A stretch of DNA of 64,000 nt from UBA6022 sp038319685 (GTDB taxonomy: Bacteria; Patescibacteriota; Saccharimonadia; Saccharimonadales; Saccharimonadaceae). This document shows, in pieces, positions 17,317-25,768 of the stretch. Both the position numbers and the translations under genes were made by a program. The notes under the pieces are model-generated. The model was not told the origin of the DNA, made no database searches, and saw nothing but the letters and a program-made list of their open reading frames with translations. Numbering within the stretch: position 1 is the first letter of the stretch; each line of letters starts with the position of its first letter. The DNA is taken from contig JBBQDN010000001.1 in NCBI GenBank assembly GCA_038319685.1, positions 62,001-126,000 of the forward strand. The letters are read 5' to 3'.

Positions 17317-18828
17317 ATGAAGAAGTTGTTAGCGATATTAATTTCAATTGCCGCGATTGCGACATTCGGCGCTGTGCAATTACATGCCGAAGCGCGTGAT
17401 TGTGACACCAACTCAGTTATCAATTGTGGTGCATACACCGCAGCTGAATTCACACAAAAATTCAATCAGAATGCCACTGGCGACCTGCCTGGCCTATACG
17501 CGCACTACGGTATCAATCCTGCCGCTATTAACAGTGCCAAAAGTGGTACTGTTATGAAAAACGGTGACATTATTGTCGATGGCAAAATAGTCGCAACGGG
17601 TGGACGTAGCGTCGGCCGAACTAACAAACCTGGCAGTACTCTGTTTACCGTTGGTAATACAAAATTTTACGAACGACCAAACTCTGTCAGTTTTGCTGCA
17701 AACAGTATTTCAGCATTTGTATTTTTTGACGACAACGGCCAATTCGTCGGTGCAATCCTGAAATCATGCGGTAATGCCGTCAAAGCCATCCCAGTGCCCG
17801 TTCCACCAAAACCAATTGCTGCCTGTGTGAATTTGGTTGCTGTTATTTCAGACCGCAACAAAGTTCGTTTCACCGCAACTGCCAGTGCATCAAACGGTGC
17901 CCAAATCACTGGCTATGTGTTTGATTTTGGAGACAGCAAAACTGCTAGCTCGACACCCAACATCGTTGATCATACCTACGCAGCTGCCGGTACCTTTACC
18001 GCAAAAGTAACAGTTAAAACTTCGCTGGACGACAAAACAAGCCCTGCTTGTAGTACACCTGTAACAATCGCGCCGCAACCTGTTGCTGAATGCAAGACCC
18101 TTATTGCTGCTATTACAAATCGAACCGACTACAAACTTACCGCCGTCCCAACACTTTCAGGTGGCGCAACAGTTACGTCCTATACATTTGTAGTCAAGAA
18201 CAACGACGGCGCCGTGGTAAAAACCATGACTCAGACCAGTCCTGAACTAACCGGCACACTCCAAGACGGCACCTACAGTGCCCAAGTAACGATTACAACC
18301 AGCCTCGGCGACCGCACGAATGACGGCTGTAAAACCGACTTTACGATTACCCCCCAGCCACTTGCTGAATGTAAAAAACTCATGGCAACGATTTCAAATC
18401 GAACCCACTATGCGCTGACTGCAACCGGAAGTGTTTCTGGTGGTGCATCAATAAGTGGCTACCAATTTGTCATCAAAGACAGCGCTGGAAAAGTTGTTTC
18501 AAGTGTTGACTCGACGAATGCAACGGTCGAAGGTGACCTCACAGCAGGTGACTACGCAGCACAAGTGACAATCAAAACCAGCCTTAGTGATCGTACCGGC
18601 GATAGCTGTAAAGCCGAACTCAGCATCGGTGTCGAAAACTGTACAATTCCTGGCAAAGAAAACCTACCAAAAGACAGTCCACTCTGTGTCGAAACTCCGC
18701 CAGAACTACCAAAAACCGGACTGAGTGATGGTATCGGTGCACTCGTTGGTGCATCGTCAATCGTCGCAAGTATTGGCTATTACGTCGCCAGTCGACGTGG
18801 CCTGCTTGCAGCTATGCTTGGACGCTAA
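17317..18828 (+). CDS. LPxTG surface protein with three PKD-like repeats
   Basis: A 503-residue exported protein. Residues 1-26 are a signal peptide (MKKLLAILISIAAIATFGAV, cut after an Ala-rich end). A unique N-terminal region is followed by three repeats of about 85-90 residues, each opening with A-x-C-x-x-L and closing with a second Cys; the first keeps PKD features (FDFGDSKT and TYAAAGTFTAKVTV). The C-terminus has LPKTG, a hydrophobic helix and an Arg-containing tail, the classic sortase signal. The paired Cys suggest one disulfide per repeat. A sortase is encoded about 3 kb downstream. Probable role: cell-wall-anchored adhesin or host-contact protein (inference). Confidence 0.9.
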   Translation: MKKLLAILISIAAIATFGAVQLHAEARDCDTNSVINCGAYTAAEFTQKFNQNATGDLPGLYAHYGINPAAINSAKSGTVMKNGDIIVDGKIVATGGRSVGRTNKPGSTLFTVGNTKFYERPNSVSFAANSISAFVFFDDNGQFVGAILKSCGNAVKAIPVPVPPKPIAACVNLVAVISDRNKVRFTATASASNGAQITGYVFDFGDSKTASSTPNIVDHTYAAAGTFTAKVTVKTSLDDKTSPACSTPVTIAPQPVAECKTLIAAITNRTDYKLTAVPTLSGGATVTSYTFVVKNNDGAVVKTMTQTSPELTGTLQDGTYSAQVTITTSLGDRTNDGCKTDFTITPQPLAECKKLMATISNRTHYALTATGSVSGGASISGYQFVIKDSAGKVVSSVDSTNATVEGDLTAGDYAAQVTIKTSLSDRTGDSCKAELSIGVENCTIPGKENLPKDSPLCVETPPELPKTGLSDGIGALVGASSIVASIGYYVASRRGLLAAMLGR

Positions 18829-18844
18829 GCATTAGTGCATCTTT

Positions 18845-18875
18845 AAAATACCGGTGTAATGGCCGGTATTTTTTA
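18845..18875 (+). terminator. Intrinsic terminator after the LPxTG gene
   Basis: AAATACCGG / CCGGTATTT with a T run follows the stop by about 17 nt. Confidence 0.9.
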
Positions 18876-18920
18876 ATCCTTAATTTTCTAGAGAGTCTAC
18901 GGTTTAGCTCTACTAGTTGC

Positions 18921-19141
18921 GAGCCACTCCTCTCATCTTCTTCATGAGGGCTTGCGAAGCAGCAAAGCTGCGGAGGCCGAACGCCACGGGATGATCCTGC
19001 GGATCACCCGTAGAGTGACCCTGATGAAGGACGGTGAGAGGGGTGGTGAACGGGAATGAAGTCACTTAAGAACTTTTGCTTCTTTTGTTGGCACAAAAGA
19101 AGGCTGTTTGTTACTTTGCAGATACAAAGTAAGGATTGGGA
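18921..19141 (-). repeat. Structured intergenic repeat, copy B
   Basis: Read on the minus strand it opens with the same 5' hairpins as copy E: TTACTTTG/CAAAGTAA and CTTCTTTTG/CAAAAGAAG. It then diverges into a different body: a long stem of about 27 bp (arms 18924-18950 and 19019-19046) encloses hairpin GCAGC/GCTGC and a GGATG/CACCC hairpin. The inner words AACGCCACGGGATG and TAGAGTG recur in copy F, on the opposite strand relative to the 5' hairpins. It fills most of the 360-bp gap between the surface-protein terminator and xthA. Confidence 0.75.
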
Positions 19142-19177
19142 TTCCATAACTAAAAAAATGATTTGAAACCATAATGC

Positions 19178-19189
19178 TATAATTACTCT
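19178..19189 (+). promoter_or_regulatory. Leaderless promoter of xthA
   Basis: TATAAT at 19178-19183 followed by exactly 6 nt and the ATG. Confidence 0.75.
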
Positions 19190-19990
19190 ATGAAACTCTA
19201 TTCTTGGAACGTTAATGGTATCCGCGCCGTCCTCACGAAAGGCGCCCTCCAAAAATTCATCACGGACCACGATCCTGATGTGTTGTGCCTCCAGGAAACA
19301 AAAGCGAGCAGGGATCAGTTTGAAATCGATTTTCCTCAGTATCATGAACACTTTTTTAGTGCTGTCAAAAAAGGGTACTCCGGAACTGCTATTTTTAGCA
19401 AAGAAAAGCCACTCCAAGTCATCGATGGATTTCCCGAAGACATTACAAAAACATACGACGTAACCGGTGACACCTACGGTGACGCCAACAAGGAAGGCCG
19501 CGTCATCGCCGCTGAATTTGATAAATTCTGGGTCGTGACGGTCTATACCCCTAATAGCAAGCGCGACCTGACACGACTGAGCCTACGCCACGACCACTGG
19601 GACAAGGCATTCCTCGCCTATGTAAAACAGCTGGAAACAACAAAACCAGTCCTATTTAGCGGTGACCTGAACGTGGCGCATACCGAAATCGACCTTGCCA
19701 GGCCAAAAGATAACCTCAAAAACGCCGGCTTTACCGCCGAGGAAAGGGAAGGCATGGATAACATGGTCGCTATTGGCTTTATCGACACATTCCGAACCCT
19801 ACATCCTATTGTTACCGACGCGTACACCTGGTGGACACACTGGGGCGGTGCCCGTGAACGTAACGTTGGATGGCGTATTGATTACTGGTTCGCCAGCGAA
19901 AGCCTGGCCGGCAGCATCGTCGAAGCCTCGATCCACCCGGATGTCATGGGGTCTGACCACTGTCCGGTGAGTATAGAAATAGCATTGTAA
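19190..19990 (+). CDS. xthA: Exodeoxyribonuclease III / AP endonuclease
   Basis: A 266-residue EEP-fold nuclease for base-excision repair. Catalytic motifs are all visible: LYSWNVNGIRA, CLQETKA (metal Glu), GDLNVAHTEID, TWW with RNVGWRIDYWF, and GSDHCPV with the terminal His. Length fits ExoIII. The gene is followed after 5 nt by the NnrD-like gene, so they probably share a transcript. Confidence 0.96.
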   Translation: MKLYSWNVNGIRAVLTKGALQKFITDHDPDVLCLQETKASRDQFEIDFPQYHEHFFSAVKKGYSGTAIFSKEKPLQVIDGFPEDITKTYDVTGDTYGDANKEGRVIAAEFDKFWVVTVYTPNSKRDLTRLSLRHDHWDKAFLAYVKQLETTKPVLFSGDLNVAHTEIDLARPKDNLKNAGFTAEEREGMDNMVAIGFIDTFRTLHPIVTDAYTWWTHWGGARERNVGWRIDYWFASESLAGSIVEASIHPDVMGSDHCPVSIEIAL

Positions 19991-19995
19991 TCAAT

Positions 19996-20796
19996 ATGAT
20001 GAATGATTTTCCGTATTGGCGGCAACAAAGAGAGGAAACGCCACTTTTTCCTGACATAGAATGGGCAAAGCCTGAGCAGCGATCGATGGCGGGTCGACTG
20101 GGTATTATTGGTGGCAACAAACTGGGATTTGCCGGTGTTGGTGAAGCATATTCGGTGGCATGCGCGGCAGGTGTGGGTGAAGTCCGTGTACTACTACCCG
20201 ATATCCTTCGAAAAACCATTCCACCCAGTATTACGGATGCTATTTTTGGTGCGTCCAATCCCTCTGGCAGCCTGGCACGTGATGCGGTCACGGAAATGCA
20301 TGCCATCGGGCAGTGGGCGAGTGGGGTTTTGCTGATTGGTGATGCCGGTCGCAATGCCGAAACAGCCATTGTCTACGAAGATTTTATTCGTGATTACACT
20401 GGACCACTGACGATTACGCGTGATGCAGTCGATTTGGTCAAGAACAGCTCACAGTTACTTGTCGAACGTCCTCATACATTACTTGTCGTGTCATTCGCCC
20501 AACTACAAAAACTCTTTCAAGCTGTGTACTACCCTAAAATTTTGACATTCAGCATGCAACTGACAAATCTCGTTGAATGTGTCCATAAATTTACAATCAG
20601 TTATCCTGTCACGATCGCCGTCCTACACAAAGATCATCTGGTCGTTGCGCATGACGGTATCGTCACGTCAACGACATGGGAGAATCCGATGGCTATCTGG
20701 CGCGGGAACACGGCCGCCAAAGCTGCTGTCTATCAAATGTGGCACCCTGGTCGTCCTCTCGAAGCCGTCACTACAAGTATTATTTCACACCCCTAA
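19996..20796 (+). CDS. Divergent NAD(P)HX dehydratase (NnrD)-like protein
   Basis: A 266-residue protein resembling the ribokinase-fold C-terminal domain of YjeF/NnrD, which repairs hydrated NAD(P)H. Shared features are GRLGIIGGNKLGFAG at the N-terminus, AAGVGEVRVLLPD and the GVLLIGDAGRNAET strand. The usual GTGD nucleotide loop near the C-terminus is not evident (GNTAAKAAVYQ is the nearest). It may be a non-catalytic or altered-substrate relative. Two adjacent Met codons make the start uncertain by one residue. Confidence 0.7.
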   Translation: MMNDFPYWRQQREETPLFPDIEWAKPEQRSMAGRLGIIGGNKLGFAGVGEAYSVACAAGVGEVRVLLPDILRKTIPPSITDAIFGASNPSGSLARDAVTEMHAIGQWASGVLLIGDAGRNAETAIVYEDFIRDYTGPLTITRDAVDLVKNSSQLLVERPHTLLVVSFAQLQKLFQAVYYPKILTFSMQLTNLVECVHKFTISYPVTIAVLHKDHLVVAHDGIVTSTTWENPMAIWRGNTAAKAAVYQMWHPGRPLEAVTTSIISHP

Positions 20797-20822
20797 CAGT
20801 TGTTAACCTAACCTAAAAATGT

Positions 20823-20834
20823 TATAGTATATCT
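20823..20834 (+). promoter_or_regulatory. Leaderless promoter of the gene at 20835
   Basis: TATAGT at 20823-20828, six nt, then ATG. Confidence 0.7.
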
Positions 20835-21713
20835 ATGATCATGGAGACAAATACTACTCCAAAAAGTTACCACCCTGATAGAGTGCTTTATGAGCGTGCT
20901 TACAGAGAAGGTCTGGGGCTTGTTCTCGCCGGCATCGGCATCACGACAACTCTCGAAGCGATCCGTTATCGTATCGACCAGACACGACCTGACGCTATTC
21001 CCGACATGTCAGTCGTCGTCAAACAGATCATATCCGACCTCGAACAGGTGATTAGTGTCGCAGACCAACAGCCCGAAACAAACCTCACTGATTTATTCCG
21101 TGCACGCACTCAGCTCGCATTTGTCGAGCAGCGTGTCATGGCGCCGTTTGTTTTCAGTCATCCTCGTCATTATGATCTGCGTCACGAACTCAATAACAGT
21201 GCGTACGGACTTAATCATCACCTCATCGAAGATGCCCTCGCAATTAATAGCCTTCCTGTTCTTGCTCGCGAAACAAAGGCAAACCTACGTGGCATTATTA
21301 ACGAGCAAACCTTTTTCTGTCTTGTCAACCGCAAGATACATACCGATGCAATGGTGACGCCAGCGGATACGGCCGATGACATTGCCCGTAAAACAGACGC
21401 GGTATATTGGCATATTCCAAAAGATGGCAGAGATCATCGCTTTCGAGATGCGTATGCAGCTAATGTTCAGGTAAAATCATCTCGTCGCTACGCGTCACTC
21501 CGTGCAACACCCCGTAACGGATTTATTATTACCGGTGAAGAAATGGGTAATGATGGAAACGAATTTAATACCGCCCGACTCATTGCCCGTGAGCTATCCG
21601 GTGTTGACTTTACGGACGAGGATAAGGGAGAACTTGACACCATTCATGCGCAGTTTATGGTGACCTTCCATGAAAGACTCAACCGTGCACCAGGCGTATT
21701 GCTTGCATCATAA
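20835..21713 (+). CDS. Uncharacterised soluble protein, 292 residues
   Basis: A soluble, mostly helical, His-rich protein. The segment near residues 110-130 (FSHPRHYDLRHELNNSAYGLNHH) is dense in His and Arg and could bind metal or nucleotide. The C-terminal half has NGFIITGEEMGNDG and LIARELSGVDF. I recognise no family. The leaderless promoter and the tRNA-Leu terminator region downstream delimit a single-gene transcript. Confidence 0.75.
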   Translation: MIMETNTTPKSYHPDRVLYERAYREGLGLVLAGIGITTTLEAIRYRIDQTRPDAIPDMSVVVKQIISDLEQVISVADQQPETNLTDLFRARTQLAFVEQRVMAPFVFSHPRHYDLRHELNNSAYGLNHHLIEDALAINSLPVLARETKANLRGIINEQTFFCLVNRKIHTDAMVTPADTADDIARKTDAVYWHIPKDGRDHRFRDAYAANVQVKSSRRYASLRATPRNGFIITGEEMGNDGNEFNTARLIARELSGVDFTDEDKGELDTIHAQFMVTFHERLNRAPGVLLAS

Positions 21714-21721
21714 AAAATCTA

Positions 21722-21761
21722 CCAACTAAAATAACGACCAGCTAGTCGTTATTTTAGTTGG
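21722..21761 (-). terminator. Terminator of tRNA-Leu, overlapping the CCA end
   Basis: A perfect 17-bp stem (arms 21722-21738 and 21745-21761) is followed on the minus strand by TAGATTTTTT. The promoter-proximal arm begins with the CCA triplet of the tRNA. It may also stop plus-strand transcription, though without a T tract there. Confidence 0.88.
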
Positions 21762-21845
21762 TGCCGCGAGCCGGAATTGAACCGGCACGAGCTTGCGCTC
21801 ACAGGATTTTGAGTCCGGCGTGTCTACCAATTCCACCACCGCGGC
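21759..21845 (-). tRNA. tRNA-Leu (anticodon CAA)
   Basis: An 87-nt tRNA with acceptor GCCGCGG pairing with CCGCGGC (A discriminator), anticodon loop CTCAAAA giving CAA for codon UUG, a long variable arm (TGAGCGCAAGCTCG) typical of leucine tRNAs, T arm GGTTCAATTCC and an encoded CCA. Confidence 0.95.
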
Positions 21846-21970
21846 ATATACCTATTTGTGATAGTTTACTGTCGTCGCGGACATCTATCTTGGCTTGGAC
21901 ACGCGTGTATACGCTTATGTACGTTTCACGCAGCCACCACCGCATACATGTGAAAACTCATAGAGTATTG

Positions 21971-21976
21971 TATACT
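21971..21976 (+). promoter_or_regulatory. -10 of the sortase gene
   Basis: TATACT lies 22 nt before the ATG. The short leader carries the purine-rich AGAAGGGAAAAGAAG, which includes a weak Shine-Dalgarno match, so this gene is probably leadered. Confidence 0.6.
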
Positions 21977-21998
21977 AGAAGGGAAAAGAAGTCTACCT

Positions 21999-23228
21999 AT
22001 GCGCCCAGATGATACCCGACCTGTCACCCCATATGTCCCACCGCGAGATCTTGCATCCCGTGTTGCTGCACGGACCCAAAATACCGGTCAAGAAGCAGCC
22101 AGTAGCATTATGCGTGATCGTATTGCGACGATTTATACCCAGGACCCGACACACACAGCGGTTGTCACGCACAGGGAACCTGTTGGCGACACTGTCGACA
22201 TCCAAGAAAAAAAGCTCGGGAGCAATCAGTCCCCAGAAATCGAACAAAACCAATGGCAGCAATATCACAGCGCTTGGCAAGATTATTACCAGAAATATTA
22301 CGAACGATATTACATCGGACAAGTCCACAAAGCTCGCACCGTACTTGAAGATCGTGTCCGGGAAACCCAATCGCATACTATCCCGTCAGCCGCCACCCCC
22401 CAAGGTAATATCCATAGTCACGACAATAGTCTCGACAAGAACGAAGCACTTTTTGAACTTCGTTCAAAATTACTCGAATCGGTCCAAACATCTGCGAAAA
22501 AAGTGCGAAAAAGTCGTCATTTTATCCCTATTACCGCCGCCGGACTGGTGATGGTAATGTTTTTGTTCCTACAATATAACCGCATTTTATTTGCGAACGT
22601 TCAGGCATATGTCAGCCCTGGTAGCATCGACCCGCAAAACATTATCGTCGACCCAAACACTGATGCGGTTGTTAGTCAGGATCCAAAACTCATTATCCCA
22701 AAGATCAATGTCGACGTCCCCGTGATATACGACACGCAGCCTGACTATAACTCACAAATGAAAGCCATGGAAAACGGGGTAGCATACTTTGGTATCCCGG
22801 GTGCCAATAGTAAACCAGGCCAAATAGGTAACACGGTTATGTCCGGTCACTCGAGTAACGATTTTCTTGACGGTGGCAGTTACAAGTTTATCTTTGCACT
22901 CCTCGAAAAGCTTGCCCCTGGCGATACAATTTACGCTAATTATCACGGTAAACGATATATCTATACCGTCACCAAAACGGAAGTCGTCAAGCCGACCGAC
23001 GTCAGCAAACTTGTCTATGCAACCACAAAACCAGTTCTCACACTCATTACTTGTACGCCACTTGGCACATCACGCGACCGCCTGCTCATTAGTGCCGAGC
23101 AAATCAGTCCAAACCCCGCAACTGCGCTCCCTGCACCCGCAACAGACAGTGGTCCGTCAACACAGCAATCCATTCCTGGCAACTCACCGACATTCGTACA
23201 GCGGATTCTCGGCGCAACTGAAAACTAG
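21999..23228 (+). CDS. Sortase family transpeptidase
   Basis: A 409-residue membrane protein. Residues 1-170 are cytoplasmic, charged and Gln/Tyr-rich, followed by one membrane helix at about 171-193. The extracellular sortase barrel begins near IPKINVDVPVIYD. Catalytic residues are His in VMSGHSSND, Cys in the TLITC motif and Arg in TSRDRLLI. A Pro/Ala/Ser-rich tail follows. The enzyme should cleave LPxTG-type signals and attach proteins to the cell wall; the LPKTG protein at 17317 is an obvious substrate. The unusually long N-terminus is not a standard feature. It converges with the PEGA gene by a 4-nt overlap. Confidence 0.92.
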   Translation: MRPDDTRPVTPYVPPRDLASRVAARTQNTGQEAASSIMRDRIATIYTQDPTHTAVVTHREPVGDTVDIQEKKLGSNQSPEIEQNQWQQYHSAWQDYYQKYYERYYIGQVHKARTVLEDRVRETQSHTIPSAATPQGNIHSHDNSLDKNEALFELRSKLLESVQTSAKKVRKSRHFIPITAAGLVMVMFLFLQYNRILFANVQAYVSPGSIDPQNIIVDPNTDAVVSQDPKLIIPKINVDVPVIYDTQPDYNSQMKAMENGVAYFGIPGANSKPGQIGNTVMSGHSSNDFLDGGSYKFIFALLEKLAPGDTIYANYHGKRYIYTVTKTEVVKPTDVSKLVYATTKPVLTLITCTPLGTSRDRLLISAEQISPNPATALPAPATDSGPSTQQSIPGNSPTFVQRILGATEN

Positions 23229-24688
23229 ATAATCAATTGAACACGCTGCAATTGATAAATACCACTGACCGTTTTGCTAATACCGTACAGGTAGGCCCCA
23301 TTAGGGCTCAGACTGACGCTAAATCCAGGAACGACAGACATGATATCTTGCTGATTTGCGCCGTCAAATTCGTACAACCGAACAACACTATCTTTGTCGC
23401 TCATGAGCGTATAATCATCAATCCACGGTAATTCTTTGGTGGCGACAGTACTGCCTTTGAGTGTTGTTGTGGTCATCTTGTTGATTTCTAAATCGTATAT
23501 CGTATAAATGCCTGCGCTCTGCATCGTCACAAAACGTCCATTGGCGCTGATAGATAGCCACTGTGCACCACCGGCAAGTTTAAACGAGGCAACGGTCCCT
23601 AAAGTCGCTATCTCGATATCATTTTTTGGAAGTACTCCTTTAAGAATGTCAACTGAATCACCGTAAGTAACTGCGAGGTACGTTTCGTTAAAATAGGTAC
23701 CGATACTGACATGCAAGGGCAGGGCATCTTCGGTAAATGACCGTAGAGTAATGGGTTTGTCATTGCCCGCCTGGTAATAACCAATACTCCTTACTTTTTT
23801 GTCTACATCAAAATGGGTGACGTATACAACTGTCGACGAGCCTGACAAACTGAATTCGGAAACGTTTGTTACCAGAGGTCGTGACAATGTATCGGCGTCG
23901 AGATCAACTTGACGAATATCAGCCCCGATTTGAACAAATAATATCCGGCTATTGGTTTTATGAAACAATACTTTTGAAGCATCAATTCCCAGTACTGCGG
24001 TAATGTTCTTTGTCTTGGATATATCCTGTCGATCAACAACCAACCATTCTGTTTTTGTATCGTCGTAGGCGTGCTTAACGATCAAATAACGGCCTGATCC
24101 GTCCCATGTATCGAAAGTAAAGGACTGCGTCTTGCCCAGTTCGGGGGACGTATAGCTAGCCGCCGGAAGTGTCAGTGTCGTTAAGGGTGTATTCTTGTCA
24201 TCAACATTCACCAGACGAATTTCTGGCGTAGCTGGGTCTTCTTTGACCGCAATCCAGGTGTTATTAGGTGACGATGCTGTTGACGTGACGGTCGTAAAGT
24301 CTGCGACTGATTTCGGCGTGAGTGTTGTCGGGATCAAACGAGCGTAATTAAGCCACAAAATACTGCCGGGGATGACATCGACAGATTTTTGCCATGTCTT
24401 GTAGCCTAATTTATCGATCGCAATAAAATGTGACCCCATAAAAGCCGTTGACTTGGAAGGAGTCAAGCTGCCAAGCATGTTGCCGTCGATCGTCACAGTG
24501 GCACCAGCTGGCGACGTAATAAACTGCAGTAGTCCACCTTGTTCGATGCGACCGTCTTTTTTATTGAAATCATACCCCAACATAATGAATACAAGCGCAG
24601 TGACCGCAAGGATAATTGTAACTGACATAGCCGTATAGACGACTACTTGACGAATCAATTGTTTACGTTTTGAGGGAGGATGATACAT
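23225..24688 (-). CDS. PEGA-domain membrane protein with beta-propeller-like region
   Basis: A 487-residue protein with one N-terminal membrane helix (about residues 14-37) followed by a PEGA-type domain (FITSPAGATVTIDGNMLG and HFIAIDKLGYKTW). The rest is a repetitive beta-strand region that looks like a WD/TolB-like propeller (for example WIAVKEDPATPEIRLV, WLSISANGRFV and SVSLSPNGAYLYG). Its surface side is probably extracellular. Function unknown; PEGA domains often occur in envelope proteins. TATACT lies 11 nt before the start. Confidence 0.82.
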   Translation of the reverse strand: MYHPPSKRKQLIRQVVVYTAMSVTIILAVTALVFIMLGYDFNKKDGRIEQGGLLQFITSPAGATVTIDGNMLGSLTPSKSTAFMGSHFIAIDKLGYKTWQKSVDVIPGSILWLNYARLIPTTLTPKSVADFTTVTSTASSPNNTWIAVKEDPATPEIRLVNVDDKNTPLTTLTLPAASYTSPELGKTQSFTFDTWDGSGRYLIVKHAYDDTKTEWLVVDRQDISKTKNITAVLGIDASKVLFHKTNSRILFVQIGADIRQVDLDADTLSRPLVTNVSEFSLSGSSTVVYVTHFDVDKKVRSIGYYQAGNDKPITLRSFTEDALPLHVSIGTYFNETYLAVTYGDSVDILKGVLPKNDIEIATLGTVASFKLAGGAQWLSISANGRFVTMQSAGIYTIYDLEINKMTTTTLKGSTVATKELPWIDDYTLMSDKDSVVRLYEFDGANQQDIMSVVPGFSVSLSPNGAYLYGISKTVSGIYQLQRVQLII

Positions 24689-24821
24689 ATCTACATACTA
24701 GTATAGCAATTTTGTCAGATTTTTTGCGTAAGACCCTTGCATAATCCTTGCGCTTTACCTACTATAATAAGTAACAGCTACTCCAGGTGAATAACCAGGA
24801 GAAAAAGAGGAATAGAAACAC

Positions 24822-25754
24822 ATGAGCCAAAAAACAATCACAATTAACGGTACTCTTTACGATGCACATACAGGCCTAGCGCTTGACAGGCTGACGAAAA
24901 CGAGCGTCGCGGTTTCATTTGACCCAAAACCAGCATCATCTGCGCGGACTATTCATGCAACGACGCAAAAATCGATCACCCTTAACCGCAGTGCAGTCAA
25001 AAAATCATCTCATCATATTGAAGGCGTTCGAAAACACATCGCAGTAACCAAAAGTCCCTTAATTACAAAGTTCGCACCACACCCAGCTGGCGCAAAACTC
25101 ATCCGTAACGTATCGACCCCCGACATTGCGGTCATTGCTCATCCATTCCAACATAAAGCAAATCAGTCTCAATCGTTAAAAAAGCACACCGAAACAATCT
25201 CAAAACCTTCACAGATGATCAAAAACGAAGCTATTTCAAGCGCACTAAAACAAAGCCATACTCAAAAAGAGGCTTTTCATAAAAAACAACCGAAAAAACA
25301 CTCTCGATTTTTGAACCTTGCGTCCGCCGGATTGGCACTACTGCTACTCGCGGGCTATTTTACCTATATTAATATGCCTAATCTGTCCGTTCGAGTTGCC
25401 AGTTCACAGGCAGGAATCGCCGCAAGCTATCCTGAATATCACCCAGATGGCTATAGCCTCACTGGACCGGTCGCCTATACGCAAGGTGAGGTCAGTATGA
25501 AATTCGCCGCTAATAGTGGTTCAAGTGACTTTACTATCCGTCAATCAAAAAGCAGTTGGGACTCGAGTGCTGTACTTGACAATCACGTCAAACAAAATGC
25601 AGGTGATAACTACGTCACCTATAACGAACGGGGGCTGACAATTTATACGTACGGTAGCAATGCCGTATGGGTCAATCGTGGTATTCTGTACACTATCGAT
25701 GGAAACGCACCACTTTCATCAGAACAAATTCGTCATATCGCCACAAGTATGTAA
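24822..25754 (+). CDS. Membrane-anchored DUF4367-like protein
   Basis: A 310-residue protein. The first 165 residues are basic, Lys/Ser/His-rich and probably disordered, opening with ITINGTLYDAHTGLAL. A single helix is at about 169-188 (NLASAGLALLLLAGYFTYIN). The outer domain ends with a DUF4367-like pattern: LTIYTYGSNAVWVNRG, then ILYTIDGNAPLSSEQI. TATAAT lies about 50 nt upstream and the leader carries GGAGAAAAAGAGG, so translation is Shine-Dalgarno-dependent. It precedes the GT-C gene by 14 nt. Role unknown. Confidence 0.75.
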   Translation: MSQKTITINGTLYDAHTGLALDRLTKTSVAVSFDPKPASSARTIHATTQKSITLNRSAVKKSSHHIEGVRKHIAVTKSPLITKFAPHPAGAKLIRNVSTPDIAVIAHPFQHKANQSQSLKKHTETISKPSQMIKNEAISSALKQSHTQKEAFHKKQPKKHSRFLNLASAGLALLLLAGYFTYINMPNLSVRVASSQAGIAASYPEYHPDGYSLTGPVAYTQGEVSMKFAANSGSSDFTIRQSKSSWDSSAVLDNHVKQNAGDNYVTYNERGLTIYTYGSNAVWVNRGILYTIDGNAPLSSEQIRHIATSM

Positions 25755-25768
25755 TCATATTAAATACA

